In this document: piece by piece, positions 27,523 through 37,142 of the stretch
Numbering within the stretch: the first letter of the stretch is position 1
Layout: each line of letters begins with the position of its first letter
Source of the DNA: Mycobacterium shinjukuense
GTDB taxonomy: Bacteria > Actinomycetota > Actinomycetes > Mycobacteriales > Mycobacteriaceae
NCBI RefSeq assembly: GCF_010730055.1
Contig: NZ_AP022575.1
Coordinates: forward strand, 1,488,001 to 1,552,000
Length of the DNA stretch: 64,000 bases
Direction: 5' to 3'
Notes under the pieces: model-generated
What the model saw: the letters and a program-made list of their open reading frames with translations, nothing else
What the model was told of the DNA's origin: nothing
Database searches by the model: none
Position numbers and translations under genes: made by a program

Positions 27523-29859
27523 TCAGCGGAACACGCCGGGCAGGCTCAGCGTCAACAACGTGTCGTCGGACAACGGGTTGTCGTTGACCATGTAGGTCCA
27601 CGTCGACGTCGGCCGGGCCAGCTTGGACAGGTCCAGCCCCGGCTCCTGCTCATCGACGTCGGCCGTTTCGAACGTCTGTTGAGCCGCCTCGATCGCGTCC
27701 GCGGCCAGCGACGCGAACGCGTCCACGGCCAACCGGTGGAACTCGTCGAGCGGATTCTGCCGACCCAGCGCCCGCAGGTGGATGCTCTCGCGGATGTCGG
27801 CTAGGTACGCCAGATGATCGGCCCAGCCGCGGTCCAGGTGATACAGCATGATCAACCGGCAGATCCTTTCGAGCCGCCGCTCCGACAGCTCCGCGGACAG
27901 CTGTGCGTACCGCTCGGGGGCCAGCTCGGCGAGCTCCTCACGCGCGGTTGCGGTGCGCAGCAACGTGTTTCGCCTCTCGACGATGATGGCGCGCTGCTGC
28001 GCGATCAGCTGGTTGTACCGCCAGGTGTTGGCGTGCACGTCCAACATCCGGCCCTCGGCGACCCGCTGCGCATGGTCGAGCAGTCCGGCCGCCTTGGGAC
28101 TGACGATGCGGCCGTCCTCGTCGGTCTGCATCGGCAGTTTGTTGGAATCCAGGTTGGCGGTGACCACGTCGTCTTCCCAACTGGAGAAAAACACCGACGA
28201 CCCCGGATCGCCCTGGCGCCCGGCTCGGCCGCGCAACTGGTTGTCCAGCCGCTCGGTGTAATGCCGACCGGTGCCGACCACATGCAGCCCGCCCAATTCG
28301 GCGACCCGGTCGTGGTCGGCCTCGTCGGATCCGCCCAGCCGGATGTCGGTGCCGCGGCCGGCCATCTGGGTCGACACCGTCACCGCACCGAACTTGCCGG
28401 CCTCGGCGATCACCCGGGCTTCCTCGGCATCGTTTTTCGCATTGAGCACGACGGCGGGGATGCCGCGACGCAGCAGCCGCTCGTGCAGCTCCTCGGATTC
28501 GGCGACGTCGCGGGTGCCGACCAGCACCGGTTGCCCGGTCTGGTGTACCTCGGCGATATGCGCGACGATCGCGTCGTTCTTGGCCGCGGCCGTGATGTAG
28601 ACCCGGTCGGACTCGTCCTCGCGGATATTCGGGGTGTTCGGCGGTATCGGTGAGACACCAAGTTGGTAGAACTGGCGCAGCTGCTCACCGGCGGCCAGCG
28701 CGGTGCCCGTCATGCCGCACACCGTTGCGTAGCGGTTGATCAGCGCCTGCACCGTGATGGTGTCGAGCACTTCACCGGTCTCCGTGGTCTCGATGCCTTC
28801 CTTGGCCTCGACGGCGGCTTGCAGGCCGTCCGGCCAGCGCTGCAGCTGGGCGATGCGGCCGCGCGAGGCGTTGATCAGGTGCACCGCGTCGTCGCGGACG
28901 ATGTAGTGCACGTCGCGCTGCAACAACACGTGCGCGTGCAGCGCGACGTTGACCTCGGTCAGGGTGGTGCCGACGTGCTCCTCGGAGTACAGGTCGATGC
29001 CGCCGAGCGCCTTTTCGACCTGGCGCGCACCCGCCTCGGTCAGGTGGACGTTGCGGTTGTCGGCGTCGGTGGCAAAGTACTCCTCGGCGTTCTGGTCGGC
29101 GACCAGGTCACCGACCAGCTTGATGATCTCCAGCCGCGGCGTCTCCCGGTGCGTGGTGCCGGCCAGCACCAGCGGTACCAGCGCCTCGTCGACCAGCACG
29201 GAGTCGGCTTCGTCGACCAGCGCGACATCCGGGTTGGGCGAAACGAGGTCCTCGACATCGGTCACCAGCTGGTCGCGCAGCACGTCGAAACCGATTTCGT
29301 TGACCGAGGCGTAGGTGATGTCGCGGTCATACGCCGCCCGGCGGTCTTCGGCCGTCGAGTCCGCGGTGATCCACCCGACCGTCAGGCCCAACGCCTCCAG
29401 CAACGGACCCATCCACTGCGCGTCGCGGCGGGCCAGGTAGTCGTTGATGGTGACGACGTGCACGTGCCGGCCCGCCAGCGCATAGCCGGCGGCGGCGATC
29501 GCCCCGGCCAGGGTCTTGCCCTCACCGGTGGCCATCTCGATCACGTCACCGGCAAGCATGCGCAGGGCGCCGAGCAACTGCACGTCGAACGGACGTAACC
29601 CGGTGGTGCGCTCGGACGCTTCCCGGGCGATCGCGAGGAACTGCGGGATGTCGGCGGATTCCGCGAGATCGTCCAGGTTGAGCAGCCCTGCCGCCTTGCG
29701 GAGTTTCTCGTCGGTGAGCTCGGCGGCTTCCGTGTCGTACTCCGCTGAGGCGGTCACCAGGGCGAGCGAACGGTTTCGGTTCTTTTCCGTGCTGGCGCCC
29801 AGCAGCCGCCAGAATCGGCCGCTCAGCCGGCCCGGTAGCGCGTGAGTGTTCTTGGACAC
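27523..29859 (-). CDS. secA2: Accessory preprotein translocase ATPase SecA2
   Basis: DEAD-type motor ATPase that exports a small set of proteins, including virulence factors and some without signal peptides, through the SecYEG channel. Walker A reads MATGEGKT (about 108-115), Walker B VDEADSVLVDEA, and the motif QMAGRGTDIRLGG is present. It lacks the C-terminal zinc-binding linker of SecA1, ending ALSL-type LSLPGVFR. The start is taken at the GTG at 29859 (MSKNTHALPGRLS, 778 aa), similar to short mycobacterial forms; the in-frame extension to 29898 gives 791. Same strand as pgsA2, 82 bp apart. Confidence 0.94.
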   Translation of the reverse strand: MSKNTHALPGRLSGRFWRLLGASTEKNRNRSLALVTASAEYDTEAAELTDEKLRKAAGLLNLDDLAESADIPQFLAIAREASERTTGLRPFDVQLLGALRMLAGDVIEMATGEGKTLAGAIAAAGYALAGRHVHVVTINDYLARRDAQWMGPLLEALGLTVGWITADSTAEDRRAAYDRDITYASVNEIGFDVLRDQLVTDVEDLVSPNPDVALVDEADSVLVDEALVPLVLAGTTHRETPRLEIIKLVGDLVADQNAEEYFATDADNRNVHLTEAGARQVEKALGGIDLYSEEHVGTTLTEVNVALHAHVLLQRDVHYIVRDDAVHLINASRGRIAQLQRWPDGLQAAVEAKEGIETTETGEVLDTITVQALINRYATVCGMTGTALAAGEQLRQFYQLGVSPIPPNTPNIREDESDRVYITAAAKNDAIVAHIAEVHQTGQPVLVGTRDVAESEELHERLLRRGIPAVVLNAKNDAEEARVIAEAGKFGAVTVSTQMAGRGTDIRLGGSDEADHDRVAELGGLHVVGTGRHYTERLDNQLRGRAGRQGDPGSSVFFSSWEDDVVTANLDSNKLPMQTDEDGRIVSPKAAGLLDHAQRVAEGRMLDVHANTWRYNQLIAQQRAIIVERRNTLLRTATAREELAELAPERYAQLSAELSERRLERICRLIMLYHLDRGWADHLAYLADIRESIHLRALGRQNPLDEFHRLAVDAFASLAADAIEAAQQTFETADVDEQEPGLDLSKLARPTSTWTYMVNDNPLSDDTLLTLSLPGVFR

Positions 29860-29922
29860 AGACCAACGGTACGCGACCGCCAACCGACGCGAGCGCACCC
29901 GCGCGCGCTCGGGAATGGCCGC

Positions 29923-31569
29923 TCATGCCAGGTTGGATCGGCGCGGATAGGCGACGCCCGGGTCGGTGAGGACGTTGACGACGGCCGGCAGACCGCTGGC
30001 GATTGCGCGTTCCAGCGCCGGGCGCAGCTCGGCGGGCGCCGACACCAGCTCGCCGTGTCCGCCCAGGGCGCGCACCACCTGGTCGTAGCGGGTCCCCGGG
30101 CGCAGCTCGGCCACCACCGAATAGCCGTACAGCGCCTCCATCGGGTGTTTCTCCAAACCCCAGATGCCGTTGTTGCCGATCACCGACACGACTGGCACGT
30201 GGTGGCGCACCAAGGTGTCCCATTCCATTCCGCTGAACCCAAACGCACCATCGCCTTGCAGGAGCACCACCTGGCGCTCCGGCCGGGCCAGTTTGGCGGC
30301 CAACGCGTAGCCCGGGCCCGAACCAAGACAGCCGAAGGGACCGCTGTCCAGCCAGCACCCGGGTAGATAGCTGTCGATCACCCGGCCGGCATAGGACCCG
30401 AAATCGCCGGCATCGATGACGACGATGGCGTCCCGGTCAAGCACCGCCGTCAGCTCGGCGTACACCCGCATCGGGTGCAGCGGGACCCGGTCATCGGCGA
30501 GCTCGGCCCTTTCCCGGTCGCGTGCCGCGGTTTCGGCCGTCCGCAGCTCGGCGATCCACTCCCGGTGGTCGGCCCGGCCGCCGGATCCGGCCAGCGTCGA
30601 CAGCATCGCGCTCAGCTCCCCGTAGAGCCCCACCGCAACCGGCCGCGGATGATCACGCTCCGGCACGGCGCGGTCGGCCACCACGAGTTGCGTTTGCGGC
30701 CCGAACACCCCGCCGAAGCCCAGGCGGAAATCCATCGGCACGCCGACGATCAGCGCGACATCGGCCGCACCCAAGGCTGTGGCCCGTGCCCGGGAGAAGG
30801 CCAGCGGGTGGTCGGCGGGCACCACTCCGCGGGCCATCCCGTTCATCAGCACCGGGATCCGCAGCTGCTCGGCCAGCCGCAGCAGCGCCACCTCCGCGTG
30901 CCCCCACCACACGTTGGTTCCGGCCATGATCACCGGCCGCTGGGCCGCCGCCAGCAGGTCCGCGGCGCGGTCCAGGGCGCCACCGTCGGGGCCGGTGACC
31001 GCCGGCGGGTGCGTCAGCGCGCCGGGGCGGCCCTCGTCGTGGGACAGGGAAAACACGTGGTCCATCGGGAAGTCGACGAACGCCACACCCGACGGGGCGC
31101 CCACCGCCGTCCGCAGCGCGTGGTCGACGAGTAGGCCCGCGTGCTGGGCCGACTGTGCGGTGGCGGCGAAGCGAGCCAGCGGTGCCACAAACGGCACGTG
31201 GTCGATCTCCTGCAGGGAGCCCATGCCCCAGCGCAGCGCCGGCGCCCGGCCGCCGAGCACGACCAGCGGCGATTGGTTTTGCTGGGCGGCCGCCATGGCG
31301 CTCATCCCGTTGGTCACGCCCGGTCCCGCGGTCAGCGCGGCCACGCCCGGCACCCTGGTGACCTTCGACCAGCCCTCGGCGGCGAAGGCGGCGGTCTGCT
31401 CGTGGCGGGTGTCGATCAGCCGGATGCCTTCGGCGCGGCAGCCGTCGTAGAGGGAAAACAGGTGGCCACCCGAGAGCGTGAAAACGGTGTCGATGCCGCT
31501 GGCCTTGAGCCGACGGGCGATCAGCCGGCCGGCGTGAAAGGTCTGGGCGGGGGCGGCGTCGGTGCTCAT
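29923..31569 (-). CDS. ilvG: ThDP-dependent acetolactate synthase-like enzyme IlvG
   Basis: 548 residues (Rv1820: 547). The three-domain ThDP enzyme fold is visible: PYR domain with the catalytic Glu57 in DTRHEQTAAF; central domain (about 195-330); PP domain with the ThDP/Mg motif GDGAFGFSGMEW ... NNGIWG at about 440-475. Acetolactate synthase large subunits start branched-chain amino acid synthesis, but this IlvG is a divergent paralog without a regulatory subunit nearby, and an oxalyl-CoA decarboxylase- or other 2-keto acid-type activity is also possible. Divergent from the transporter gene. Confidence 0.9.
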   Translation of the reverse strand: MSTDAAPAQTFHAGRLIARRLKASGIDTVFTLSGGHLFSLYDGCRAEGIRLIDTRHEQTAAFAAEGWSKVTRVPGVAALTAGPGVTNGMSAMAAAQQNQSPLVVLGGRAPALRWGMGSLQEIDHVPFVAPLARFAATAQSAQHAGLLVDHALRTAVGAPSGVAFVDFPMDHVFSLSHDEGRPGALTHPPAVTGPDGGALDRAADLLAAAQRPVIMAGTNVWWGHAEVALLRLAEQLRIPVLMNGMARGVVPADHPLAFSRARATALGAADVALIVGVPMDFRLGFGGVFGPQTQLVVADRAVPERDHPRPVAVGLYGELSAMLSTLAGSGGRADHREWIAELRTAETAARDRERAELADDRVPLHPMRVYAELTAVLDRDAIVVIDAGDFGSYAGRVIDSYLPGCWLDSGPFGCLGSGPGYALAAKLARPERQVVLLQGDGAFGFSGMEWDTLVRHHVPVVSVIGNNGIWGLEKHPMEALYGYSVVAELRPGTRYDQVVRALGGHGELVSAPAELRPALERAIASGLPAVVNVLTDPGVAYPRRSNLA

Positions 31570-31662
31570 ACCGGCAGCCTAGCCACCACCGTCGGGTACC
31601 TTCGCCGAAGGAATTGTGTTGCAGAGCCGCCGGACCACCTCGACCGTGAGGAGACATCGACC

Positions 31663-33582
31663 TTGGGCCCGACACCGTTTACGCCGTCCATCGACTGGTC
31701 TAAGGCATTGGTGGATTCGCTGTATTGGATCGGCAAAGCCTGGACGATCAGTGCCGTCTGCGTGCTGGTCGCGCTGGTGCTGTGCAGGTTCGCCACACCG
31801 TGGGGCCGGCAGTTCTGGCGGATCACCCGCGAGTACTTCGTTGGCCCCCGCAGCGTCGGGGTGTGGCTGATGCTCGGAGTGCTGCTGCTGTCGGTGGTGC
31901 TGGCGGTGCGTCTCAACGTGTTGTTCAGCTACCAGGGCAACGACATGTACACCGCCCTGCAGAAGGCATTCCAAGGCACCGCCGCCGGCGATGACGCGGT
32001 GAAACGCTCAGGCGTGCACGGGTTTTGGATGTCGATTCAGGTTTTCAGCATCATGGCCGTGATACATGTGGCCCGGGTGATGGCCGACATCTACTTGACG
32101 CAACGTTTCATCATCGCCTGGCGGGTGTGGCTGACCGACCACCTCACCCGGGATTGGCTCGACGGCAGGGCGTACTACCGCGACCTGTTCATCGACGAAA
32201 CGATCGACAACCCCGACCAACGCATCCAGCAGGACATCGACATCTTCACCGCCGGCGCCGGTGGCACCCCGAATGCCCCCTCCAACGGAACGGGCAGCAC
32301 GCTGCTGTTCGGGGCCGTGCAATCGATTATCTCGGTGATTTCCTTCACCGCGATCCTGTGGAACCTGTCCGGCACCCTGACCATCGTGGGGGTGTCCTTC
32401 CCGCGCGCGATGTTCTGGACGGTGCTGATCTATGTGTTGGTGGCCACCATCATCTCGTTCATCATCGGGCGGCCGCTGATTTGGCTCAGCTTCCGCAACG
32501 AAAAGCTCAACGCCGCTTTCCGGTACGCGCTGGTGCGGCTGCGCGACGCCGCCGAGGCGGTGGGTTTCTACCGCGGCGAGCGGGTGGAACGCACCCAGTT
32601 GCGGCGACGGTTCACCCCGGTCATCGACAACTACCGGCGGTATGTGCGCCGCAGCATCGGGTTCAACGGATGGAACCTGTCGGTGAGTCAGACGATTGTT
32701 CCGCTGCCGTGGGTGATTCAGGCGCCTCGATTGTTCGCCGGGCAGATCAACTTCGGGGACGTGGGTCAGACGGCGACTTCGTTTGGCAATATTCACGATT
32801 CGTTGTCGTTCTTCCGCAATAACTACGACGCGTTCGCGTCCTTCCGCGCGGCGATCATCCGCTTGTACGGACTGGTTGACGCCAACGAAAAGGGCCGCGC
32901 CCTGCCCGCGATACTGACCCGGCCGAGCGACGACGAGTCCGTGGAGCTCAACGACATCGAGGTGCGTACGCCCGCCGGTGATCAGTTGATCGACCCGCTC
33001 GACGTGCGGCTGGAGCGCGGCGACTCGCTGGTGATCACCGGGCGTTCCGGGTCCGGCAAGACCTCGCTGCTGCGCAGCCTGGCGGAATTGTGGCCGTATG
33101 CCTCCGGGACGCTGCGCCGTCCAGACGGTGAGAACGAAACAATGTTCTTGTCGCAGTTGCCGTATGTGCCGCTGGGCACCCTGCGGGATGTGGTGTGCTA
33201 CCCGAACTCGGCGGCCGACGTGGCCGAGGCCACGTTGCGCGACACGCTGACGAAGGTGGCCCTGGCCCCGCTGTGCGACCGGCTCGATGAAGAACGAGAC
33301 TGGGCCAAGGTGCTCTCCCCCGGTGAGCAGCAACGCGTCGCGTTTGCCCGCATCCTGCTCACCAAACCCAAGGCGGTCTTCCTCGACGAAAGCACCTCGG
33401 CGCTGGACACCGGGCTGGAATTTGCGCTCTACCAATTGCTGCGCAGCGAGCTGCCGGACTGCATCGTGGTCAGCGTCAGTCATCGCCCCGCCCTCGAGCG
33501 GCTGCACGACCACCAGCTCGAACTGCTTGGTGACGGCGAGTGGCGGCTGGCCCGAACCGAGGCGGCACCCGCCGAAGTGTAA
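31663..33582 (+). CDS. bacA: SbmA/BacA-type ABC transporter (Rv1819c)
   Basis: 639 residues, equal to Rv1819c, a homodimeric ABC exporter-fold importer that takes up vitamin B12, bleomycin and antimicrobial peptides. Six transmembrane helices fill about 20-390, with the SbmA/BacA signature QGNDMYTALQKAF and YRDLFIDETIDNPDQRIQQD. The nucleotide-binding domain (about 420-620) has Walker A GRSGSGKTS, signature LSPGEQQR and Walker B AVFLDES. The TTG at 31663 is preferred, with AGGAGA 10 bp upstream and an exact family length. An open reading frame extends far upstream but is antisense to ilvG and not coding. Confidence 0.95.
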   Translation: MGPTPFTPSIDWSKALVDSLYWIGKAWTISAVCVLVALVLCRFATPWGRQFWRITREYFVGPRSVGVWLMLGVLLLSVVLAVRLNVLFSYQGNDMYTALQKAFQGTAAGDDAVKRSGVHGFWMSIQVFSIMAVIHVARVMADIYLTQRFIIAWRVWLTDHLTRDWLDGRAYYRDLFIDETIDNPDQRIQQDIDIFTAGAGGTPNAPSNGTGSTLLFGAVQSIISVISFTAILWNLSGTLTIVGVSFPRAMFWTVLIYVLVATIISFIIGRPLIWLSFRNEKLNAAFRYALVRLRDAAEAVGFYRGERVERTQLRRRFTPVIDNYRRYVRRSIGFNGWNLSVSQTIVPLPWVIQAPRLFAGQINFGDVGQTATSFGNIHDSLSFFRNNYDAFASFRAAIIRLYGLVDANEKGRALPAILTRPSDDESVELNDIEVRTPAGDQLIDPLDVRLERGDSLVITGRSGSGKTSLLRSLAELWPYASGTLRRPDGENETMFLSQLPYVPLGTLRDVVCYPNSAADVAEATLRDTLTKVALAPLCDRLDEERDWAKVLSPGEQQRVAFARILLTKPKAVFLDESTSALDTGLEFALYQLLRSELPDCIVVSVSHRPALERLHDHQLELLGDGEWRLARTEAAPAEV

Positions 33583-33716
33583 GCCGGGACGAGCTTCCCA
33601 AATCGGCGCGGCCGCTTCCGTGATCGCGATACGCTAAATCCGTCGATCTCTGGGGAGTGACCAGGCGATCGGTAGCGGCCCCGCGTCGGGGCCACAGGGT
33701 GTTGACGAGGTGCCAG

Positions 33717-35222
33717 ATGTCATTTGTGGTCACGATCCCGGAGGCGCTGGCGGCGGCGGCGACCGATTTGGCGGGTATCGGGTCGACGATCAGCACCGCC
33801 AATGCGGCCGCAGCGGTCCCGACCACGACGGTGTTGGCCGCCGCCGCCGATGAGGTGTCGGCGGCGATGGCGGCATTGTTCTCCGGACACGCCCAGGCCT
33901 ATCAGGCGCTGAGCGCCCAGGCGGCGGCGTTTCACGAGCAGTTCGTGCGGGCGCTCACCGCGGGGGCGGGCTCGTATGCGGCCGCCGAGGCCGCCAGCGC
34001 CGCCCCGCTAGAGGGTGTGCTCGACGTGATCAACGCCCCCACCCTGGCGCTGTTGGGGCGCCCGCTGATCGGTAACGGCGCCAACGGGGCCCCGGGGACC
34101 GGGGCAAACGGCGGCGACGGCGGAATCTTGATCGGCAACGGCGGGGCGGGCGGCTCCGGCGCGGCCGGCATGCCCGGGGGCAACGGCGGAGCCGCTGGCC
34201 TGTTCGGCAACGGCGGGGCCGGGGGCGCCGGGGGGAACGTAGCGTCCGGCACCGCAGGGTTCGGCGGGGCCGGCGGGGCCGGCGGGCTGCTCTACGGCGC
34301 CGGCGGGGCCGGCGGCGCCGGCGGACGCGCCGGTGGTGGGGTAGGCGGTATTGGTGGGGCCGGCGGGGCCGGCGGCAATGGCGGGCTGCTGTTCGGCGCC
34401 GGCGGGGCCGGCGGCGTCGGCGGACTCGCGGCCGACGCCGGTGACGGCGGGGCCGGCGGAGACGGCGGGTTGTTCTTCGGCGTGGGCGGTGTCGGCGGGG
34501 CCGGCGGCACCGGCACTAATGTCACCGGCGGTGCCGGCGGGGCCGGCGGCAATGGCGGGCTCCTGTTCGGCGCCGGCGGGGTGGGCGGTGTCGGCGGTGA
34601 CGGTGTGGCATTCCTGGGCACCGCCCCCGGCGGGCCCGGTGGTGCCGGCGGGGCCGGTGGGCTGTTCGGCGTCGGTGGGGCCGGCGGCGCCGGCGGAATC
34701 GGATTGGTCGGGAACGGCGGTGCCGGGGGGTCCGGCGGGTCCGCCCTGCTCTGGGGCGACGGCGGTGCCGGCGGCGCGGGTGGGGTCGGGTCCACTACCG
34801 GCGGTGCCGGCGGGGCGGGCGGCAACGCCGGCCTGCTGGTAGGCGCCGGCGGGGCCGGCGGCGCCGGCGCACTCGGCGGTGGCGCTACCGGGGTGGGCGG
34901 CGCCGGCGGAAACGGCGGCACTGCGGGCCTGCTGTTTGGTGCCGGCGGCGCCGGCGGCGCCGGCGGATTCGGCTTGGGCGGTGCCGGGGGCGCCGGTGGG
35001 CTCGGCGGCAAAGCCGGGCTGATCGGCGACGGCGGTGACGGCGGCGCCGGAGGAAACGGCACCGGTGCCAAGGGCGGTGACGGCGGCGCTGGCGGCGGTG
35101 CCATCCTGGTCGGCAACGGCGGCAACGGCGGCAACGCCGGGAGTGGCACACCTAACGGCAGCGCGGGCACCGGGGGTGCCGGCGGGCTGTTGGGTCAGAA
35201 CGGGATGAACGGGTTGCCGTAG
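33717..35222 (+). CDS. PE_PGRS protein (PE_PGRS33 ortholog)
   Basis: 501 residues (PE_PGRS33/Rv1818c: 498), located between Rv1819c and Rv1817 homologs as in M. tuberculosis. The PE domain (1-95) begins MSFVVTIPEALAAAATDL and contains the secretion motif YAAAE. A linker (INAPTLALLGRPLIGNGANG) precedes about 370 residues of GGAGG/GGxGGx repeats ending LLGQNGMNGLP. PE_PGRS proteins are ESX-5 substrates found on the cell surface; PE_PGRS33 interacts with TLR2. Repeat blocks such as GGNGGLLFGAGGAGG recur with variation, a hotspot for copy-number change. Confidence 0.94.
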   Translation: MSFVVTIPEALAAAATDLAGIGSTISTANAAAAVPTTTVLAAAADEVSAAMAALFSGHAQAYQALSAQAAAFHEQFVRALTAGAGSYAAAEAASAAPLEGVLDVINAPTLALLGRPLIGNGANGAPGTGANGGDGGILIGNGGAGGSGAAGMPGGNGGAAGLFGNGGAGGAGGNVASGTAGFGGAGGAGGLLYGAGGAGGAGGRAGGGVGGIGGAGGAGGNGGLLFGAGGAGGVGGLAADAGDGGAGGDGGLFFGVGGVGGAGGTGTNVTGGAGGAGGNGGLLFGAGGVGGVGGDGVAFLGTAPGGPGGAGGAGGLFGVGGAGGAGGIGLVGNGGAGGSGGSALLWGDGGAGGAGGVGSTTGGAGGAGGNAGLLVGAGGAGGAGALGGGATGVGGAGGNGGTAGLLFGAGGAGGAGGFGLGGAGGAGGLGGKAGLIGDGGDGGAGGNGTGAKGGDGGAGGGAILVGNGGNGGNAGSGTPNGSAGTGGAGGLLGQNGMNGLP

Positions 35223-35340
35223 CCGGCGGGACGGTGGCGTGCGCCCGGCGTCTTACCTGAAGCCGCGCTGCGACTGTGAATCTCACGACGCCTTGTCGGC
35301 GTGTCGCGTCGCAGGATTCCCAGTCGCGGCGCGAGGAGGC

Positions 35341-36804
35341 TTACATGCCCTGCGCTCGGGCTGCCGCGTGCGCCCCGGCGCGGCGCCCAAAAAAGGACCC
35401 CTCACCTAGTTGCGTCCCGCTGGCATATCCCTTGCCGTCCTGGGCGATATTGGACGCGCACGCACCGGCCGCGTAAAGACCTGCCACCACGCTGCCGTCG
35501 TCGCGCAGCACCTGGCCATCCACCGAGGTGGCCAGCCCGCCGAGGGTGAACCCGGCATACATCGCCTTGCCCAGTGACATGTCGAACGCACCCCACGGTC
35601 CGTTGTCTTGCGGGGCAAGGAATTCCGGCTGTTTGTGGAAGTCGGGATCCTGGCCGCGCGCGGCGTAGCCGTTGTAGCGATCCAGCGTCGCGGCTAGGTT
35701 GCCCTCCGGGATGCCAAGTGCGGCTTCCATGTCGGCGACGGTTTCCCAGCCGTCGATCAGCGGGACCAGCGGCATCTTGGGCTGTTGCAGGTGCGCTTCG
35801 TCGACGATCAAATAGGCCGCGCTGTCCGGCTGTTCCATGATGAACCCGGCGGTCCTGGCATGATAGGAGTCCTCGGCGACGAACCGCCGCCCGAGCTTGT
35901 TGACGATGATCCCGGTGAGCAGGATCGACGGCGGGTACGGCGGCGCGGTGATGAAGATCTGGTCCATGTGCTGGGTGGCGCCGCCGGCCGACACACCCAG
36001 CCGGATGCCCAGCCCATCGTCGTAGGTGTTGCCGAGCACGAACGGCTTCTCCGCCAGCTTCGGGGTGTATTTGGCCACCATCTCCGGGTTCATCACGAAT
36101 CCGCCGGCCGCGATGATCACCGACTTCGCTTTGATCGCACCGGTGTGAGCGAACCGCTTCCACCGCACCCCGATTACCGCACCCGAGCGGTCCACAACCA
36201 GCTGGGTGGCACCCGTCTCGTACCGGATCTGCACCCCCAGACTCGCTGCCCGCTTGAGCAGCAGGTCGATCACCATGCTGGCGCCACCGGTGTCACCGGG
36301 TACCGGCACCTTGTGGCCGCGCGGCGCCGGCAGCGCCATCTCCAGGAAGGGCCACACCTTCTCGTTGCCGGTGAACATCAACCCCTCGGTGTTGGGTTGA
36401 ATCACCGCCTTGCCGGGAAAGTAACTGCGCTCGAACTGAAAACCCAGGCCCTCCAACCAGTTGAAATGCTCGACGCTGCCATCGCAGTAGGCGCGAATCT
36501 TGGCGTGATCAGGCTGCCGGGACACCGCGACCAGGTACTTGTACATCTCCTCGGGCGAGTCGGGGTGGCCGGTCGCCTGTTGGACCGCGGTGCCGCCACC
36601 CAGGTAGAAGTGTCCCCCGGCGAGCGCGGTGGTGCCGCCCGCCGCGGCGGCACGTTCGAGCACGAGCACGCGCGCACCGGCGGCGGCCGCGCTGACCGCC
36701 GCGCAGCCGCCGGCGATGCCGAAACCGATGACCACCGCGTCGACCTCATCCGACCAGGACGTCACCGTGTCCGCATTCACCGTCGCGGGGATGTCGGTGC
36801 TCAT
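35341..36804 (-). CDS. FAD-dependent flavoprotein, KstD/fumarate reductase family (Rv1817-like)
   Basis: 487 residues (Rv1817: 484). The N-terminal FAD-binding motif is VVIGFGIAGGCAAVSAAAAG with ERAAAAGGTTALAGG (about 22-60), and the C-terminal segment GLYAAGACASNI closes the FAD site. The family includes 3-ketosteroid delta-1-dehydrogenases and fumarate reductase flavoproteins, so a steroid or dicarboxylate substrate is possible; the catalytic residues cannot be assigned with confidence. The ATG at 36804 gives MSTDIPATVNADTV. The interspersed repeat abuts the start codon and may supply or disturb the upstream region. Confidence 0.88.
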   Translation of the reverse strand: MSTDIPATVNADTVTSWSDEVDAVVIGFGIAGGCAAVSAAAAGARVLVLERAAAAGGTTALAGGHFYLGGGTAVQQATGHPDSPEEMYKYLVAVSRQPDHAKIRAYCDGSVEHFNWLEGLGFQFERSYFPGKAVIQPNTEGLMFTGNEKVWPFLEMALPAPRGHKVPVPGDTGGASMVIDLLLKRAASLGVQIRYETGATQLVVDRSGAVIGVRWKRFAHTGAIKAKSVIIAAGGFVMNPEMVAKYTPKLAEKPFVLGNTYDDGLGIRLGVSAGGATQHMDQIFITAPPYPPSILLTGIIVNKLGRRFVAEDSYHARTAGFIMEQPDSAAYLIVDEAHLQQPKMPLVPLIDGWETVADMEAALGIPEGNLAATLDRYNGYAARGQDPDFHKQPEFLAPQDNGPWGAFDMSLGKAMYAGFTLGGLATSVDGQVLRDDGSVVAGLYAAGACASNIAQDGKGYASGTQLGEGSFFGRRAGAHAAARAQGM

Positions 36805-36858
36805 TGGCGCCCCTCCCCCGCACAAGCGGGCGGTGCCCCCACTGCGTCGTCACCGGCG
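36805..36858 (-). repeat. Single copy of the GC-rich interspersed repeat
   Basis: On the minus strand: CCGGTGACGACGCAG, then GTGGGGGCACCGCCCGC, then GTGCGGGGGAGGGGCGCC. It matches most of the 81-bp unit and stops directly before the ATG of the flavoprotein gene. Confidence 0.85.
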
Positions 36859-36862
36859 CGGC

Positions 36863-37114
36863 TCACCGCTGCTCCCGCTCGATGCGGTCACAGAACGCCT
36901 TGATCTCCGGCGAGATACGCGATCTCGATGAACGGCACGCCCGCCCGGGGGGCGTGGTCGCGCAGCGCGCCACCACCGCTGTGATCACCTCCAGTTGCAA
37001 GTCTCCGAGGTATCCGCACCCACTTCCGCGCGCCAACCGGCAGGTGAGGGCTGTTTTCGTGGCGTGAACGGAAGGCTCATCGTCTCGCAGGATAGCCCAG
37101 CCCCGGGTGAACAC
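36863..37114 (-). pseudogene. Unidentified gene fragment, probably frameshifted
   Basis: On the minus strand one frame ends SPEIKAFCDRIEREQR with a stop beside the repeat at 36863, while the adjacent frame just upstream reads GVPFIEIAYLAGDQ. Joined by a one-base shift near 36910 they would give a sensible protein end. I do not recognise the family. The rest of the 252-bp frame (from 37114) looks poorly conserved. It is either a remnant or a small unknown gene; it fills most of the 284-bp gap between the flavoprotein and the TetR gene. Confidence 0.3.
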
Positions 37115-37142
37115 GTTCTCATTCTGGGCCGGTGCGGTGACA

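Noticed and set aside
31141..31662. N-terminal extension of the BacA-type transporter frame to 813 codons
   Set aside because: The extra part is antisense to ilvG and absent from the family; TTG at 31663 gives the exact family length with a good ribosome-binding site.
34292..35170. Proline-rich open frame antisense to the PGRS region
   Set aside because: It is the reverse complement of Gly/Ala codons; no start context or homology.
34070..35210. Short regularly spaced repeats that could suggest a CRISPR array
   Set aside because: They are GGxGGx codon repeats of a PE_PGRS protein, with no constant-length spacers and an uninterrupted reading frame.
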